The notes under the pieces are model-generated. The model saw only the letters and a list, made by a program, of their open reading frames with translations. It did not search any database and was not told where the DNA came from. 64,000 nt of DNA from Pseudomonas panipatensis (GTDB lineage Bacteria; Pseudomonadota; Gammaproteobacteria; Pseudomonadales; Pseudomonadaceae): positions 248,001 through 312,000 of the forward strand of contig NZ_FNDS01000001.1 in NCBI RefSeq assembly GCF_900099785.1, in the 5' to 3' direction. Shown piece by piece: positions 53,012 to 64,000 of this stretch (position 1 is the stretch's first letter; the number at the start of each line of letters is the position of its first letter). Both the position numbers and the translations under genes were made by a program.

Positions 53012-53965
53012 ATGGATCTGCTGCACAATATGCGTGCCTTTGTCTGTGTCGCCGAAACTGGCAGCTTCACCGCCGCTGCCCAGCGCATGGACCTCACCAC
53101 GGCTTACGTCTCGCGGACCGTAGCCAAACTCGAAGCTCACCTACGTACCCGATTGTTGCACCGCACCACGCGGCGAATCGCCCTGACCGAAGCGGGTCAG
53201 CGCTATCTGCTGCGCTGCCAGCAAATCCTCGGCTATATCGAGGAAGCCGAGGCCGAGGCCAGCGATGCCCATTCGCGCCCGGCGGGCAAGCTCAAGGTGC
53301 ATGCCATGACCGGTATCGGCCAGCACTACCTGATCAAGGCGATCGCCCAGTACTGCGAGAAGTACTCGGAAGTGAGCTTCGACCTGACCCTGGCCAACCG
53401 CACCACCGACATCCTCGACGAGGGCTACGACATTTCGGTGGTGATCGCCCCCGAACTGCCGGACTCCGGCTTCGTCTCCAAGCGCCTTGGGGAAACCTAC
53501 AGCGTGCTCTGCGCGGCGCCGTCCTATATCGCCAAGTTCGGCTTCCCCAACGCCCCGGCGGACCTGGCCGCGCATCGCTGCCTGCGCCTGGTGAACTCGG
53601 TGATGTCGCTGGACCGCTGGCTGTTCCACGGTCCGGACGGCGAGGAGCTGGCGCAGGTCAACCACACGCACTTCCAGGTCAATACCGCCGACGCCCTGAC
53701 CGAGGCGGTCGTCGCTGGCATGGGCATCGGCGCGCTGCCGGTGTATTCGGCGGTGGAAGGGCTGCGCAATGGCAGCCTGGTGCGGGTGATGCCCAACTAC
53801 AGCCTGTTCCACCTCAACGTCTTCGCCCTCTATCCGTCGCGCCAGTTCCTCGACGCCAAGATCCGCACCTGGGTCGAGTTCCTGCGCGACTGCATCCCCG
53901 GCATGCTCTCCGAGCATGAGCAACTGATGGCCGAGCACGGCGCGCGTCTGCATCCGCAACACTGA
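53012..53965 (+). CDS. LysR family transcriptional regulator
   Basis: 317 residues. The N-terminal winged helix-turn-helix (LHNMRAFVCVAETGSFTAAAQ, then LTTAYVSRTVAKLE) is followed by a substrate-binding domain (about 90-300). AGGAG stands 5 bases before ATG 53012 and only 2 before ATG 53009. It resembles AaeR-type regulators. Divergence from the FUSC gene suggests it controls that exporter in response to an aromatic acid. The inducer is unknown. Confidence 0.88.
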   Translation: MDLLHNMRAFVCVAETGSFTAAAQRMDLTTAYVSRTVAKLEAHLRTRLLHRTTRRIALTEAGQRYLLRCQQILGYIEEAEAEASDAHSRPAGKLKVHAMTGIGQHYLIKAIAQYCEKYSEVSFDLTLANRTTDILDEGYDISVVIAPELPDSGFVSKRLGETYSVLCAAPSYIAKFGFPNAPADLAAHRCLRLVNSVMSLDRWLFHGPDGEELAQVNHTHFQVNTADALTEAVVAGMGIGALPVYSAVEGLRNGSLVRVMPNYSLFHLNVFALYPSRQFLDAKIRTWVEFLRDCIPGMLSEHEQLMAEHGARLHPQH

Positions 53966-54150
53966 TCCCCCTCTTTTGCCGGCCCCTCGCGGGGTCGGCC
54001 CCTCCCTCGCAAGGCCCGCCGTCAGTGGCGCTGATGGCTGTCATCGCTATGCCTGCAGATTGGTAAGACCATGGTCGTATGGCCCCTGTGCAGCGCGGCC
54101 GCTACAACTGCAATCAACAAAAACAACACTCTCAACCGAGGTAATGCGTC

Positions 54151-56106
<1,956 letters not shown>

Positions 56107-56120
56107 GCCAGCCCTGCCTG

Positions 56121-56152
56121 AAAAACGCCCCGTGAGAACGGGGCGTTTTTTT
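56121..56152 (+). terminator. Rho-independent terminator of acsA
   Basis: AAAAACGCCCCG, loop TGAGAA, CGGGGCGTTTTTTT. It is a near-perfect stem with a T-run, beginning 14 bases after the acsA stop. Confidence 0.95.
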
Positions 56153-56686
56153 GTCCGCGCAAAGGCGCCGTGCGCTCGGCCCGGCCTCCGGCTCGTCACT
56201 CGCTTGCCACCTGTGGCGAGGCGCGAGCCTATTGCCGGCGTCGGTCGCCAGGCGGCATCGGTAACACCGTCGCGGCGCTCGTTGCGGCAAAGTGGGGCGG
56301 GAGGGAACGTTTCGCACGCGCAAGGTGCGCTTTATCCGTCGTCCTGAGCTGCAGTTGTGGGCCTGAAGCTGCGTGCTAGAGGGCTTTGCGAAAACATGGC
56401 CCGATTAATGCTTTTTAAATGGGTTTTACTGATTGTTCGCTAATCACGTAAAATCCCTCCCGTCAAGACGTTCGGGGCCTGTCTCCGGCGCTTCTATAAT
56501 TAGTTGTCGCATTGAAGAAATAACCGTCCAGGGGCTGTCGCTAGAATGCCGCTCACCCTGGTTGGCGTGGTTCTACAAGAAGCACGCCATGGCAATGCGC
56601 AGCGACCCACCTTCGCTTCTGCACGGGCAGCCTGGGCCAACCCCTTTCTCCTGCCAATCGAAGTCTCACCCTCGAAGGAGTTACTG
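56153..56686 (+). promoter_or_regulatory. aotJ upstream region with ArgR-like boxes and promoter
   Basis: The first about 300 bases hold no feature I recognise. A perfect -10 box TATAAT (56495-56500) is preceded by a weak -35 TTCGGG (56471-56476). A TGTCGC-N8-AA ArgR-like half-site lies at 56505-56520, and a second TGTCGC follows at 56536-56541. The aotJ start at 56687 is preceded by AAGGAG. Confidence 0.6.
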
Positions 56687-57466
56687 ATGAAGAAGTTCGC
56701 ACTTCTCGGCGCGCTGGCGCTCTCCGTTCTTTCCGCCGTTGCGCATGCCGATGACAAACCGGTGCGCATCGGTATCGAAGCGGCCTACCCGCCTTTCTCC
56801 TTCAAGACTCCCGACGGCAAGCTGGCCGGCTTCGACGTCGATATCGGCAACACGCTCTGCGAAGAGATGAAGGTCAAGTGCGTATGGGTCGAGCAGGAGT
56901 TCGATGGCCTGATCCCGGCGCTGAAAGTGCGCAAGATCGACGCCATCCTCTCGTCGATGACCATTACCGACGAGCGCAAGGCCTCGGTGGACTTCACCAA
57001 CAAGTACTACAACACCCCGGCGCGCTACGTGATGAAGGAGGGTGCGACCCTCAACAATCCGCTGGCCGACCTGAAAGGCAAGAAGGTCGCCGTGCTGCGT
57101 GGCAGCACCGCCGATCGCTATGCCTCCGGCGAACTGACCCCGGCCGGCGTCGAGGTGGTGCGCTACAACTCCCAGCAGGAAGCCAACATGGACCTGGTGG
57201 CCGGTCGCGTCGACGCGACCGTGGCCGACTCGGTCAACCTGGACGACGGTTTCCTGAAGACCGATGCCGGCAAGGGCTATGCCTTCGTCGGTCCGCAACT
57301 GACCGACGAGAAGTACTTCGGCGAGGGCGTGGGGATTGCCGTGCGCAAGGGCGATAGCGCCCTGGCTGGCAAGTTCAATGCCGCCATCGCTGCCATTCGC
57401 GCCAATGGCAAGTACAAGCAGGTTCAGGACAAATACTTCAAGTTCGACGTGTACGGTTCGAACTGA
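56687..57466 (+). CDS. aotJ: Arginine/ornithine-binding periplasmic protein AotJ
   Basis: 259 residues. The signal peptide is cleaved at AHA-DDK, followed by a polar amino acid binding fold: [23 protein letters not shown], then [18 protein letters not shown]. Length and context (aotQMOP, argR downstream) identify AotJ, which delivers arginine and ornithine to the AotQM channel. It is followed by a terminator-like hairpin, so more AotJ than permease may be made. ATG 56687 has AAGGAG 8 bases upstream. Confidence 0.94.
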   Translation: MKKFALLGALALSVLSAVAHADDKPVRIGIEAAYPPFSFKTPDGKLAGFDVDIGNTLCEEMKVKCVWVEQEFDGLIPALKVRKIDAILSSMTITDERKASVDFTNKYYNTPARYVMKEGATLNNPLADLKGKKVAVLRGSTADRYASGELTPAGVEVVRYNSQQEANMDLVAGRVDATVADSVNLDDGFLKTDAGKGYAFVGPQLTDEKYFGEGVGIAVRKGDSALAGKFNAAIAAIRANGKYKQVQDKYFKFDVYGSN

Positions 57467-57480
57467 CGCCTGACCCCGAA

Positions 57481-57525
57481 GTGGCGCAAACCCAGGCCTT
57501 ACCCTGACGTTTGTGCCACTTTTTT
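57481..57525 (+). terminator. Hairpin with T-run between aotJ and aotQ
   Basis: GTGGCGCAAAC (57481-57491) and GTTTGTGCCAC (57509-57519) pair with one wobble, followed by TTTTTT (57520-57525). It sits in the 174-base gap inside the operon and may let only part of the transcripts continue. Confidence 0.8.
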
Positions 57526-57640
57526 ATTGGGCGGCGGTTGCCTCGCGCGGCCGCGGCCGGACTCTCGGGACGACGCGCCTGTCGTTGCCTATCGTTTTGC
57601 GTTCGCCAGCTCTGGCGAGCGGTTCCATGAGGTGCGGACC

Positions 57641-58330
57641 ATGTTCAACGGCTACGGGGCGACCATCATCGATGGGGCCTGGCTGACCCTCCAGCTCTCG
57701 CTGCTGTCGATGGGCCTGGCGATTGTGCTCGGCCTGCTCGGGGCGGCCTTCCGTCTTTCGCCCGTGAAGTGGCTGGCCTGGTGTGGCGACCTGTATTCCA
57801 CGGTGATCCGTGGCGTGCCCGACCTGGTGCTGATTCTGCTGATCTTCTATGGCGGCCAGGGGTTCCTCAACTGGCTGGCGCCGCAGTTCGGCTATGAGGA
57901 TTACATCGATCTCAACCCGTTCGTCGCGGGTGTCGGCACGCTCGGTTTCATCTTCGGCGCCTATCTGTCGGAAACCTTCCGTGGCGCCTTCATGGCGATT
58001 CCCAAGGGCCAGGCCGAAGCCGGCTTCGCCTACGGCATGAGTCACCTGCAGGTGTTCTTCCGCGTGCAGGTGCCGCAGATGATCCGCCTGGCCATTCCCG
58101 GCTTCACCAACAACTGGCTGGTGCTGGTCAAGGCGACCGCGCTGATCTCGGTGGTCGGCTTGCAGGACATGATGTTCAAGGCCAAGCAGGCCTCGGACGC
58201 CACCCGTGAACCCTTTACCTATTACCTGGCCGTGGCAGCGCTGTACCTGGTGGTGACCAGCGTTTCCCTGCTGTTGCTGCGCCTGCTCGAACGCCGCTAT
58301 TCGGTCGGCGTCAAGGTTGCGGATCTGTGA
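57641..58330 (+). CDS. aotQ: Arginine/ornithine ABC transporter permease AotQ
   Basis: 229 residues with five membrane helices. The coupling loop GQAEAGFAYGMSHLQVFFRV (about 130-149) and the TVIRGVPDLVLILLIFYGG segment match HisQ/AotQ. It pairs with AotM to form the channel. I chose ATG 57641 at the start of the first helix; the frame upstream is a shadow. aotM follows after a 16-base gap. Confidence 0.93.
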   Translation: MFNGYGATIIDGAWLTLQLSLLSMGLAIVLGLLGAAFRLSPVKWLAWCGDLYSTVIRGVPDLVLILLIFYGGQGFLNWLAPQFGYEDYIDLNPFVAGVGTLGFIFGAYLSETFRGAFMAIPKGQAEAGFAYGMSHLQVFFRVQVPQMIRLAIPGFTNNWLVLVKATALISVVGLQDMMFKAKQASDATREPFTYYLAVAALYLVVTSVSLLLLRLLERRYSVGVKVADL

Positions 58331-58346
58331 TGCGAGGGGCACAGTG

Positions 58347-59045
58347 ATGATTTTCGATTTTTCCGTTGTCTGGGCCAGCCTGCCGCTCTATTTCAGCGGC
58401 CTGCTGGTAACCCTCAAGCTGCTGGCGATCTCGCTGTTCTTCGGTCTGCTGGTGGCGGTTCCGCTGGCGCTGATGCGGGTATCCAAGCAGCCCGTGGTGA
58501 ATCTCTCGGCGTGGCTCTACACCTATGTGATTCGCGGCACGCCGATGCTCGTGCAACTGTTCCTGATCTACTACGGCCTGGCTCAGTTCGAGGCGGTGCG
58601 CAACAGCATGTTCTGGCCCTGGCTGTCGAACGCCAGCTTCTGCGCCTGTGCCGCCTTCGCCCTCAATACCAGCGCCTATACCGCGGAAATCCTCGCCGGC
58701 AGCCTGCGCGCCACGCCCCATGGCGAGATCGAGGCGGCCAAGGCGATCGGCATGTCGCGCCTGAAGATGTACCGCCGCATCCTGTTGCCGTCGGCGCTGC
58801 GCCGCGCGCTGCCGCAGTACAGCAACGAAGTGATCATGATGCTGCAGACCACCAGCCTGGCGTCCATCGTCACCCTGGTGGATATCACCGGCGCCGCGCG
58901 TACCCTGTATTCGCAGTACTACCTGCCGTTCGAGGCCTTCATCACCGCCGGCGTGTTCTACCTGATCCTGACCTTCATCCTGGTGCGTCTGTTCAAGATG
59001 GCCGAGCGTCGCTGGCTGGCCTATCTCGCGCCGCGCAAGCACTGA
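58347..59045 (+). CDS. aotM: Arginine/ornithine ABC transporter permease AotM
   Basis: 232 residues with five membrane helices. It shows YVIRGTPMLVQLFLIYYGLA and the coupling loop GEIEAAKAIGMSRLKMYRRI (about 131-150). HisM-type permease, partner of AotQ. ATG 58347 begins the first helix. A GTG-start hydrolase gene follows 10 bases later. Confidence 0.93.
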   Translation: MIFDFSVVWASLPLYFSGLLVTLKLLAISLFFGLLVAVPLALMRVSKQPVVNLSAWLYTYVIRGTPMLVQLFLIYYGLAQFEAVRNSMFWPWLSNASFCACAAFALNTSAYTAEILAGSLRATPHGEIEAAKAIGMSRLKMYRRILLPSALRRALPQYSNEVIMMLQTTSLASIVTLVDITGAARTLYSQYYLPFEAFITAGVFYLILTFILVRLFKMAERRWLAYLAPRKH

Positions 59046-59055
59046 GGAGCCGAAC

Positions 59056-60168
59056 GTGGAACGAATCGATCATCTGTTGCCATGGAGCAGCCTGGGCAGC
59101 GAGCGCCGCCTGAGCGTGTTCCGTTTCGGCGCGGGGCCGCGCAAGGTCTACATCCAGTCCAGCCTGCATGCCGACGAGCTGCCGGGCATGCGCACCGCCT
59201 GGGAGCTGAAGCAGCGCCTGGCCGACCTGGAGTCGCGTGGCCTGCTCACGTGCGTGGTCGAGCTGGTGCCGGTGGCCAACCCCATCGGCCTCGGCCAGAC
59301 CTTGCAGGCGAGTCACCTGGGCCGCTTCGAATTCGCCAGCGGCAAGAACTTCAACCGTGATTTCGTCGAACTCGGCGCCCTGGTGGCCGAGCGGGTCGGT
59401 GACCAGTTGGGGCTCGATGAGGTCGCCAACGTCGCGCTGATCCGCCAGGCCATGCGCGACGCGCTGGATGCCCTTGCGCCGGCGGTGTCCGAGCTGCAGG
59501 GCATGCAGCGCATCCTGCTGCGCCACGCCTGCGATGCCGAGGTGGTGCTCGACCTGCACTGCGACTTCGACGCGGCCATTCACCTGTACGCCCTCCCGCA
59601 ACACTGGCCGCGCTGGCGTTCCCTGGCGGCGCGGCTGAAGGCCGGCGTGGCGCTGTTGGCGGAAGACTCCGGCGGCAACTCCTTCGACGAATCCTGCTCG
59701 CTGCCCTGGTTGCGCCTGTCGCGGGCCTTCCCGCGGGCGGCGATCCCGCTGGCCTGCCTGGCCACCACCGTGGAGCTAGGCGGGGTGGCCGACACCCGCG
59801 TCGACCAGGCGCGGGCCAATGCCGAGGCGATCCTCGGTTTCCTCGCCGAGCAGGGGCTGATCGGCGGCGACTGGCCGGCGCTGCCCGCCGAGTGTTGCGA
59901 GGGCATGCCCTTCGAGGGCACCGAGTACCTCCATGCACCGCATGCCGGCGTGGTCAGTTACCTGCGCCAGGCCGGCGAGTGGGTGGAGAAGGGCGAGCCG
60001 CTGTTCGAGGTGGTCGACCCGCTGAACGACAGGGTCAGCACCGTGACCGCCGGAACCTCCGGCGTGCTGTTCGCCATCGAGCGTGGGCGCTACGCCCAGC
60101 CGGGGCTTTGGCTGGCCAAGGTGGCCGGGCGTGAGCCGTTCCGCAAGGGCCGGCTGATCAACGACTGA
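59056..60168 (+). CDS. aotO: AotO, succinylglutamate desuccinylase/aspartoacylase family protein
   Basis: 370 residues from a GTG start with GAGGAG about 6 bases upstream. The zinc ligands would be His38, Glu41 (SLHADELPG) and His168 (VLDLHCDF), as in aspartoacylase-type carboxypeptidases. In P. aeruginosa the equivalent gene sits in the aot operon but is reported as not needed for uptake. The substrate is unknown and may be an acylated or peptide-bound arginine. The C-terminal part resembles a biotinyl-lipoyl-like fold (HAPHAGVVSYLRQAGEWV). Confidence 0.87.
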   Translation: MERIDHLLPWSSLGSERRLSVFRFGAGPRKVYIQSSLHADELPGMRTAWELKQRLADLESRGLLTCVVELVPVANPIGLGQTLQASHLGRFEFASGKNFNRDFVELGALVAERVGDQLGLDEVANVALIRQAMRDALDALAPAVSELQGMQRILLRHACDAEVVLDLHCDFDAAIHLYALPQHWPRWRSLAARLKAGVALLAEDSGGNSFDESCSLPWLRLSRAFPRAAIPLACLATTVELGGVADTRVDQARANAEAILGFLAEQGLIGGDWPALPAECCEGMPFEGTEYLHAPHAGVVSYLRQAGEWVEKGEPLFEVVDPLNDRVSTVTAGTSGVLFAIERGRYAQPGLWLAKVAGREPFRKGRLIND

Positions 60169-60185
60169 ATTCGAGAACCGACACC

Positions 60186-60950
60186 ATGTACAAACTGGAA
60201 GTCCAAGACCTGCACAAGCGCTACGGCACCCACGAAGTGCTCAAGGGCGTGTCCCTGGCGGCGAAAGCGGGCGACGTGATCAGCATCATCGGCTCCTCCG
60301 GCTCGGGCAAGAGTACCTTCCTGCGCTGCATCAACCTGCTGGAGCAGCCGCACGCCGGCAGGATCCTCCTCAATGGCGAGGAGCTGAAGCTGGTGCCGGG
60401 CAAGGACGGTGCGCTCAAGGCCGCCGACAGCAAACAGTTGCAGCGCATGCGCTCGCGCCTGTCGATGGTGTTCCAGCACTTCAACCTGTGGTCGCACATG
60501 AGCGCCCTGGAAAACGTCATCGAGGCGCCGGTGCACGTGCTCGGCGTATCGAAGAAGGAAGCCCTGGAAAAGGCCGAGCACTACCTGGCCAAGGTCGGCG
60601 TGGCGCACCGCAAGGACGCCTACCCGGCGCATATGTCCGGCGGCGAGCAGCAGCGCGTGGCCATTGCCCGCGCCTTGGCGGTGGAGCCGGAAGTGATGCT
60701 GTTCGACGAGCCGACCTCGGCGCTCGACCCGGAACTGGTCGGCGAAGTGCTCAAGGTCATGCAGGACCTGGCCCAGGAAGGTCGCACCATGGTGGTGGTG
60801 ACCCATGAGATGGGCTTCGCCCGCGAGGTCTCCAACCAGTTGGTGTTCCTCCACAAGGGCTTGGTCGAAGAGCGTGGTTGCCCCAAGGAAGTGCTGGCCA
60901 ATCCGCAGTCGGAGCGCCTGAAACAGTTCCTTTCCGGCAGCTTGAAGTAA
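60186..60950 (+). CDS. aotP: Arginine/ornithine ABC transporter ATP-binding protein AotP
   Basis: 254 residues. Walker A is GSSGSGKST, signature MSGGEQQRVAIARALA, Walker B VMLFDEPTSALDP, switch His VTHEMGF. The insertion QPHAGRILLNGEELKLVPGK is typical of the HisP/AotP branch. It drives AotQM. argR follows after 34 bases. Confidence 0.94.
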   Translation: MYKLEVQDLHKRYGTHEVLKGVSLAAKAGDVISIIGSSGSGKSTFLRCINLLEQPHAGRILLNGEELKLVPGKDGALKAADSKQLQRMRSRLSMVFQHFNLWSHMSALENVIEAPVHVLGVSKKEALEKAEHYLAKVGVAHRKDAYPAHMSGGEQQRVAIARALAVEPEVMLFDEPTSALDPELVGEVLKVMQDLAQEGRTMVVVTHEMGFAREVSNQLVFLHKGLVEERGCPKEVLANPQSERLKQFLSGSLK

Positions 60951-60984
60951 GCTGTATTCCGACGGCCTCGACAGAAGTTCGCGC

Positions 60985-61968
60985 ATGACAGCCCAACGCA
61001 TTGGTTTCCTGCTCTGGCCCCAGACCCGGGCGCTCACGCTGGCGCTCGCCGAAGAGGCCCTGCGGGTCGCTCGGCGCTTGCACCCGGAGGCGCTCTACGA
61101 TCCGGTCTTCATGAATGCCGAGCAGTCCGCCGAGGCGGATGGCTGGCGCCTGCCGGGTCAGGCCTGGCAAGGCGTGCTGGAACAATGCCAGCGGGTCTTC
61201 CTGGTCGCCGACGAGGCGCCGCCGGTTATGGCGCCGGCGCTGGCGGCGGCGCTCAAGCAGCTCGCCCGTGGCGGAGTCAGCGTCGGCGCGCTGTCCGCCG
61301 GTATCTACCCGCTGGCGCAGCTGGGGCTGCTCGACGGCTACCGGGCCGCGGTGCATTGGCGCTGGCACGATGACTTCAGCGAGCGCTACCCCAAGGTCAT
61401 CGTCACCAACCACCTGTTCGAGTGGGATCGCGACCGCCTCAGCGCCTGCGGCGGCATGGCCGTGCTCGACCTGCTGCTGGCGGTGCTCGCCCGCGACCAT
61501 GGCGCCGAGCTGGCTGGCGCGGTGTCGGAAGAGCTGGTGGTCGAGCGCATTCGCGAAGGCAGCGAGCGCCAACGCATTCCGCTGAAGAACCGCCTCGGCT
61601 CCAGCCATCCCAAGCTGACCCAGGCCGTGCTGCTGATGGAAGCGAACATCGAGGAGCCGCTGACCACCGACGAAATCGCCCAGCACGTCTGCGTGTCGCG
61701 TCGTCAACTGGAGCGCATCTTCAAGCAGTACCTGACCCGCGTGCCCAGCCAGTACTACCTGGAGCTGCGCCTCAACCGCGCGCGGCAGATGCTCATGCAG
61801 ACCAGCAAGTCGATCATCCAGATCGGCCTGTCCTGCGGCTTCTCCAGTGGCCCGCACTTCTCCAGCGCCTACCGCAACTTCTTCGGCGTCACCCCCCGCG
61901 AAGACCGCAACCAGCGCCGTGGCCATGGCCCGGCGGACAGCGCGCCGGCCGCCAGCGAGCGCGGCTGA
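60985..61968 (+). CDS. argR: ArgR, AraC-family arginine regulator
   Basis: 327 residues. The N-terminal domain (about 1-190) resembles a class I glutamine amidotransferase (DJ-1/PfpI-like) and binds arginine. The C-terminal AraC/XylS helix-turn-helix pair (about 220-310) includes LTTDEIAQHVCVSRRQLERIF. It is not the ArgR of E. coli. In P. aeruginosa it activates aru and aot genes and represses biosynthesis. It ends the aot operon, which allows autoregulation through the aotJ promoter. Confidence 0.94.
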   Translation: MTAQRIGFLLWPQTRALTLALAEEALRVARRLHPEALYDPVFMNAEQSAEADGWRLPGQAWQGVLEQCQRVFLVADEAPPVMAPALAAALKQLARGGVSVGALSAGIYPLAQLGLLDGYRAAVHWRWHDDFSERYPKVIVTNHLFEWDRDRLSACGGMAVLDLLLAVLARDHGAELAGAVSEELVVERIREGSERQRIPLKNRLGSSHPKLTQAVLLMEANIEEPLTTDEIAQHVCVSRRQLERIFKQYLTRVPSQYYLELRLNRARQMLMQTSKSIIQIGLSCGFSSGPHFSSAYRNFFGVTPREDRNQRRGHGPADSAPAASERG

Positions 61969-63615
<1,647 letters not shown>

Positions 63616-63655
63616 GTCGCCATTCGGCGTCGGGCCATCGGTCTGGCGCCTGATC

Positions 63656-63675
63656 CGGCCGGGTTCTCCCGGCCG
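63656..63675 (+). terminator. GC-rich hairpin between aruC and aruF
   Basis: CGGCCGGG, loop TTCT, CCCGGCCG: a perfect 8-bp stem followed by TTTCCCG. The weak T-run suggests partial termination or mRNA protection within the aru operon. Confidence 0.45.
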
Positions 63676-63773
63676 TTTCCCGAAGGCCCCGCATGCGTGG
63701 GCGCAGGTTCGCCCTGCGCGCGATCCGGGGAAAGCAGTTTCATTTGGATTTGTCTGGTTAGAGGAGTGACGCC

Positions 63774-64000
63774 ATGCTGGTGATGCGCCCCGCACAAGCG
63801 GCCGACCTGCAGCAAGTGCAGCGTCTTGCCGCGGACAGCCCGGTCGGCGTCACGTCGCTGCCGGACGATGCGGAACGATTGAAGGAAAAGATTCTCGCCT
63901 CGGAAGCCTCGTTCGCCGCCGAAGTGAGTTTCAACGGCGAAGAAAGCTACTTCTTCGTCCTCGAGGACACGCAGAGCGGACAACTGGTCGGCTGCTCGGC
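63774..64000 (+). CDS. aruF: Arginine/ornithine N-succinyltransferase alpha subunit AruF, N-terminal part
   Basis: 75 residues are visible before the window ends. The start MLVMRPAQAADL and the segments DSPVGVTSLPDD, LKEKILASE and YFFVLEDTQ match the arginine/ornithine N-succinyltransferase family. AruF forms the first enzyme of the pathway together with AruG. ATG 63774 has GAGGAG about 7 bases upstream. aruG, aruD, aruB and aruE would be expected next by comparison with P. aeruginosa. Confidence 0.9.
   Translation, partial: MLVMRPAQAADLQQVQRLAADSPVGVTSLPDDAERLKEKILASEASFAAEVSFNGEESYFFVLEDTQSGQLVGCS

Overview
This is a high-GC Pseudomonas chromosome segment, most like the P. aeruginosa group (P. 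aeruginosa / P. nitroreducens / P. citronellolis type). That placement rests on recognised gene blocks: hrpA-HIT-ankyrin-FabH-like-ECF sigma, cobO-cobS, acsA-aotJQMOP-argR-aruCF and an MCE/Mla-type exporter operon. It is inference from remembered gene order, not a database search. Almost everything reads as core or lineage-core chromosome. I see no insertion sequence, prophage, integrase or CRISPR array.

Layout. 1-5.4 kb: the 3' end of hrpA, a glutathione transferase, a HIT protein, a lipoprotein, an ankyrin protein, a FabH-like condensing enzyme, and an ECF sigma factor with a zinc-finger anti-sigma partner. 5.5-9.6 kb: an OprD-family porin, then an acyl-CoA dehydrogenase with an alpha-methylacyl-CoA racemase-like CoA transferase. 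9.5-16.2 kb: SprT, a Yip1-type membrane protein, a DnaJ-related protein, ttcA, a Tag-type glycosylase, a sirtuin, two NlpC/P60 lipoproteins, an O-methyltransferase and tRNA-Ala(CGC). 16.2-20.4 kb: a pirin and a cystine uptake operon with D-cysteine desulfhydrase.

20.5-27.3 kb: an operon of three SPFH (HflK/HflC-like) membrane proteins, an exported protein of unknown function and an HmtA-like P-type metal ATPase. Two of the products carry histidine-rich N-termini. A Zur-like operator and an intrinsic-terminator-like hairpin precede the first gene. This is the most intriguing block in the window: a likely zinc-starvation membrane system whose SPFH part has no established function.

27.4-32.6 kb: small proteins, cobF, tandem palindromic repeats and an MCE transporter operon. 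32.6-39.4 kb: an AT-rich promoter region and a minor-pilin operon, pilE-pilV-pilW-pilX-pilY1-fimT, with pilE first. 39.5-49.1 kb: a cobalamin riboswitch and an overlapping late-cobalamin operon, cobO-cobB-bluB-cobD-cobC-cobQ / cobU-cobT-phosphatase-cobS. 49.4-54 kb: a DUF2790 protein, a large repeat pair, and a FUSC-type exporter divergent from a LysR regulator. 54-64 kb: acsA, then the arginine/ornithine uptake operon aotJQMOP-argR and the arginine succinyltransferase pathway (aruC, aruF partial), with ArgR-like boxes before aotJ and aruC.

A palindromic intergenic repeat (core GGGTATCGC...CCATCCTACG) recurs at four separate places. Nearly all large antisense ORFs are shadows produced by high GC content.
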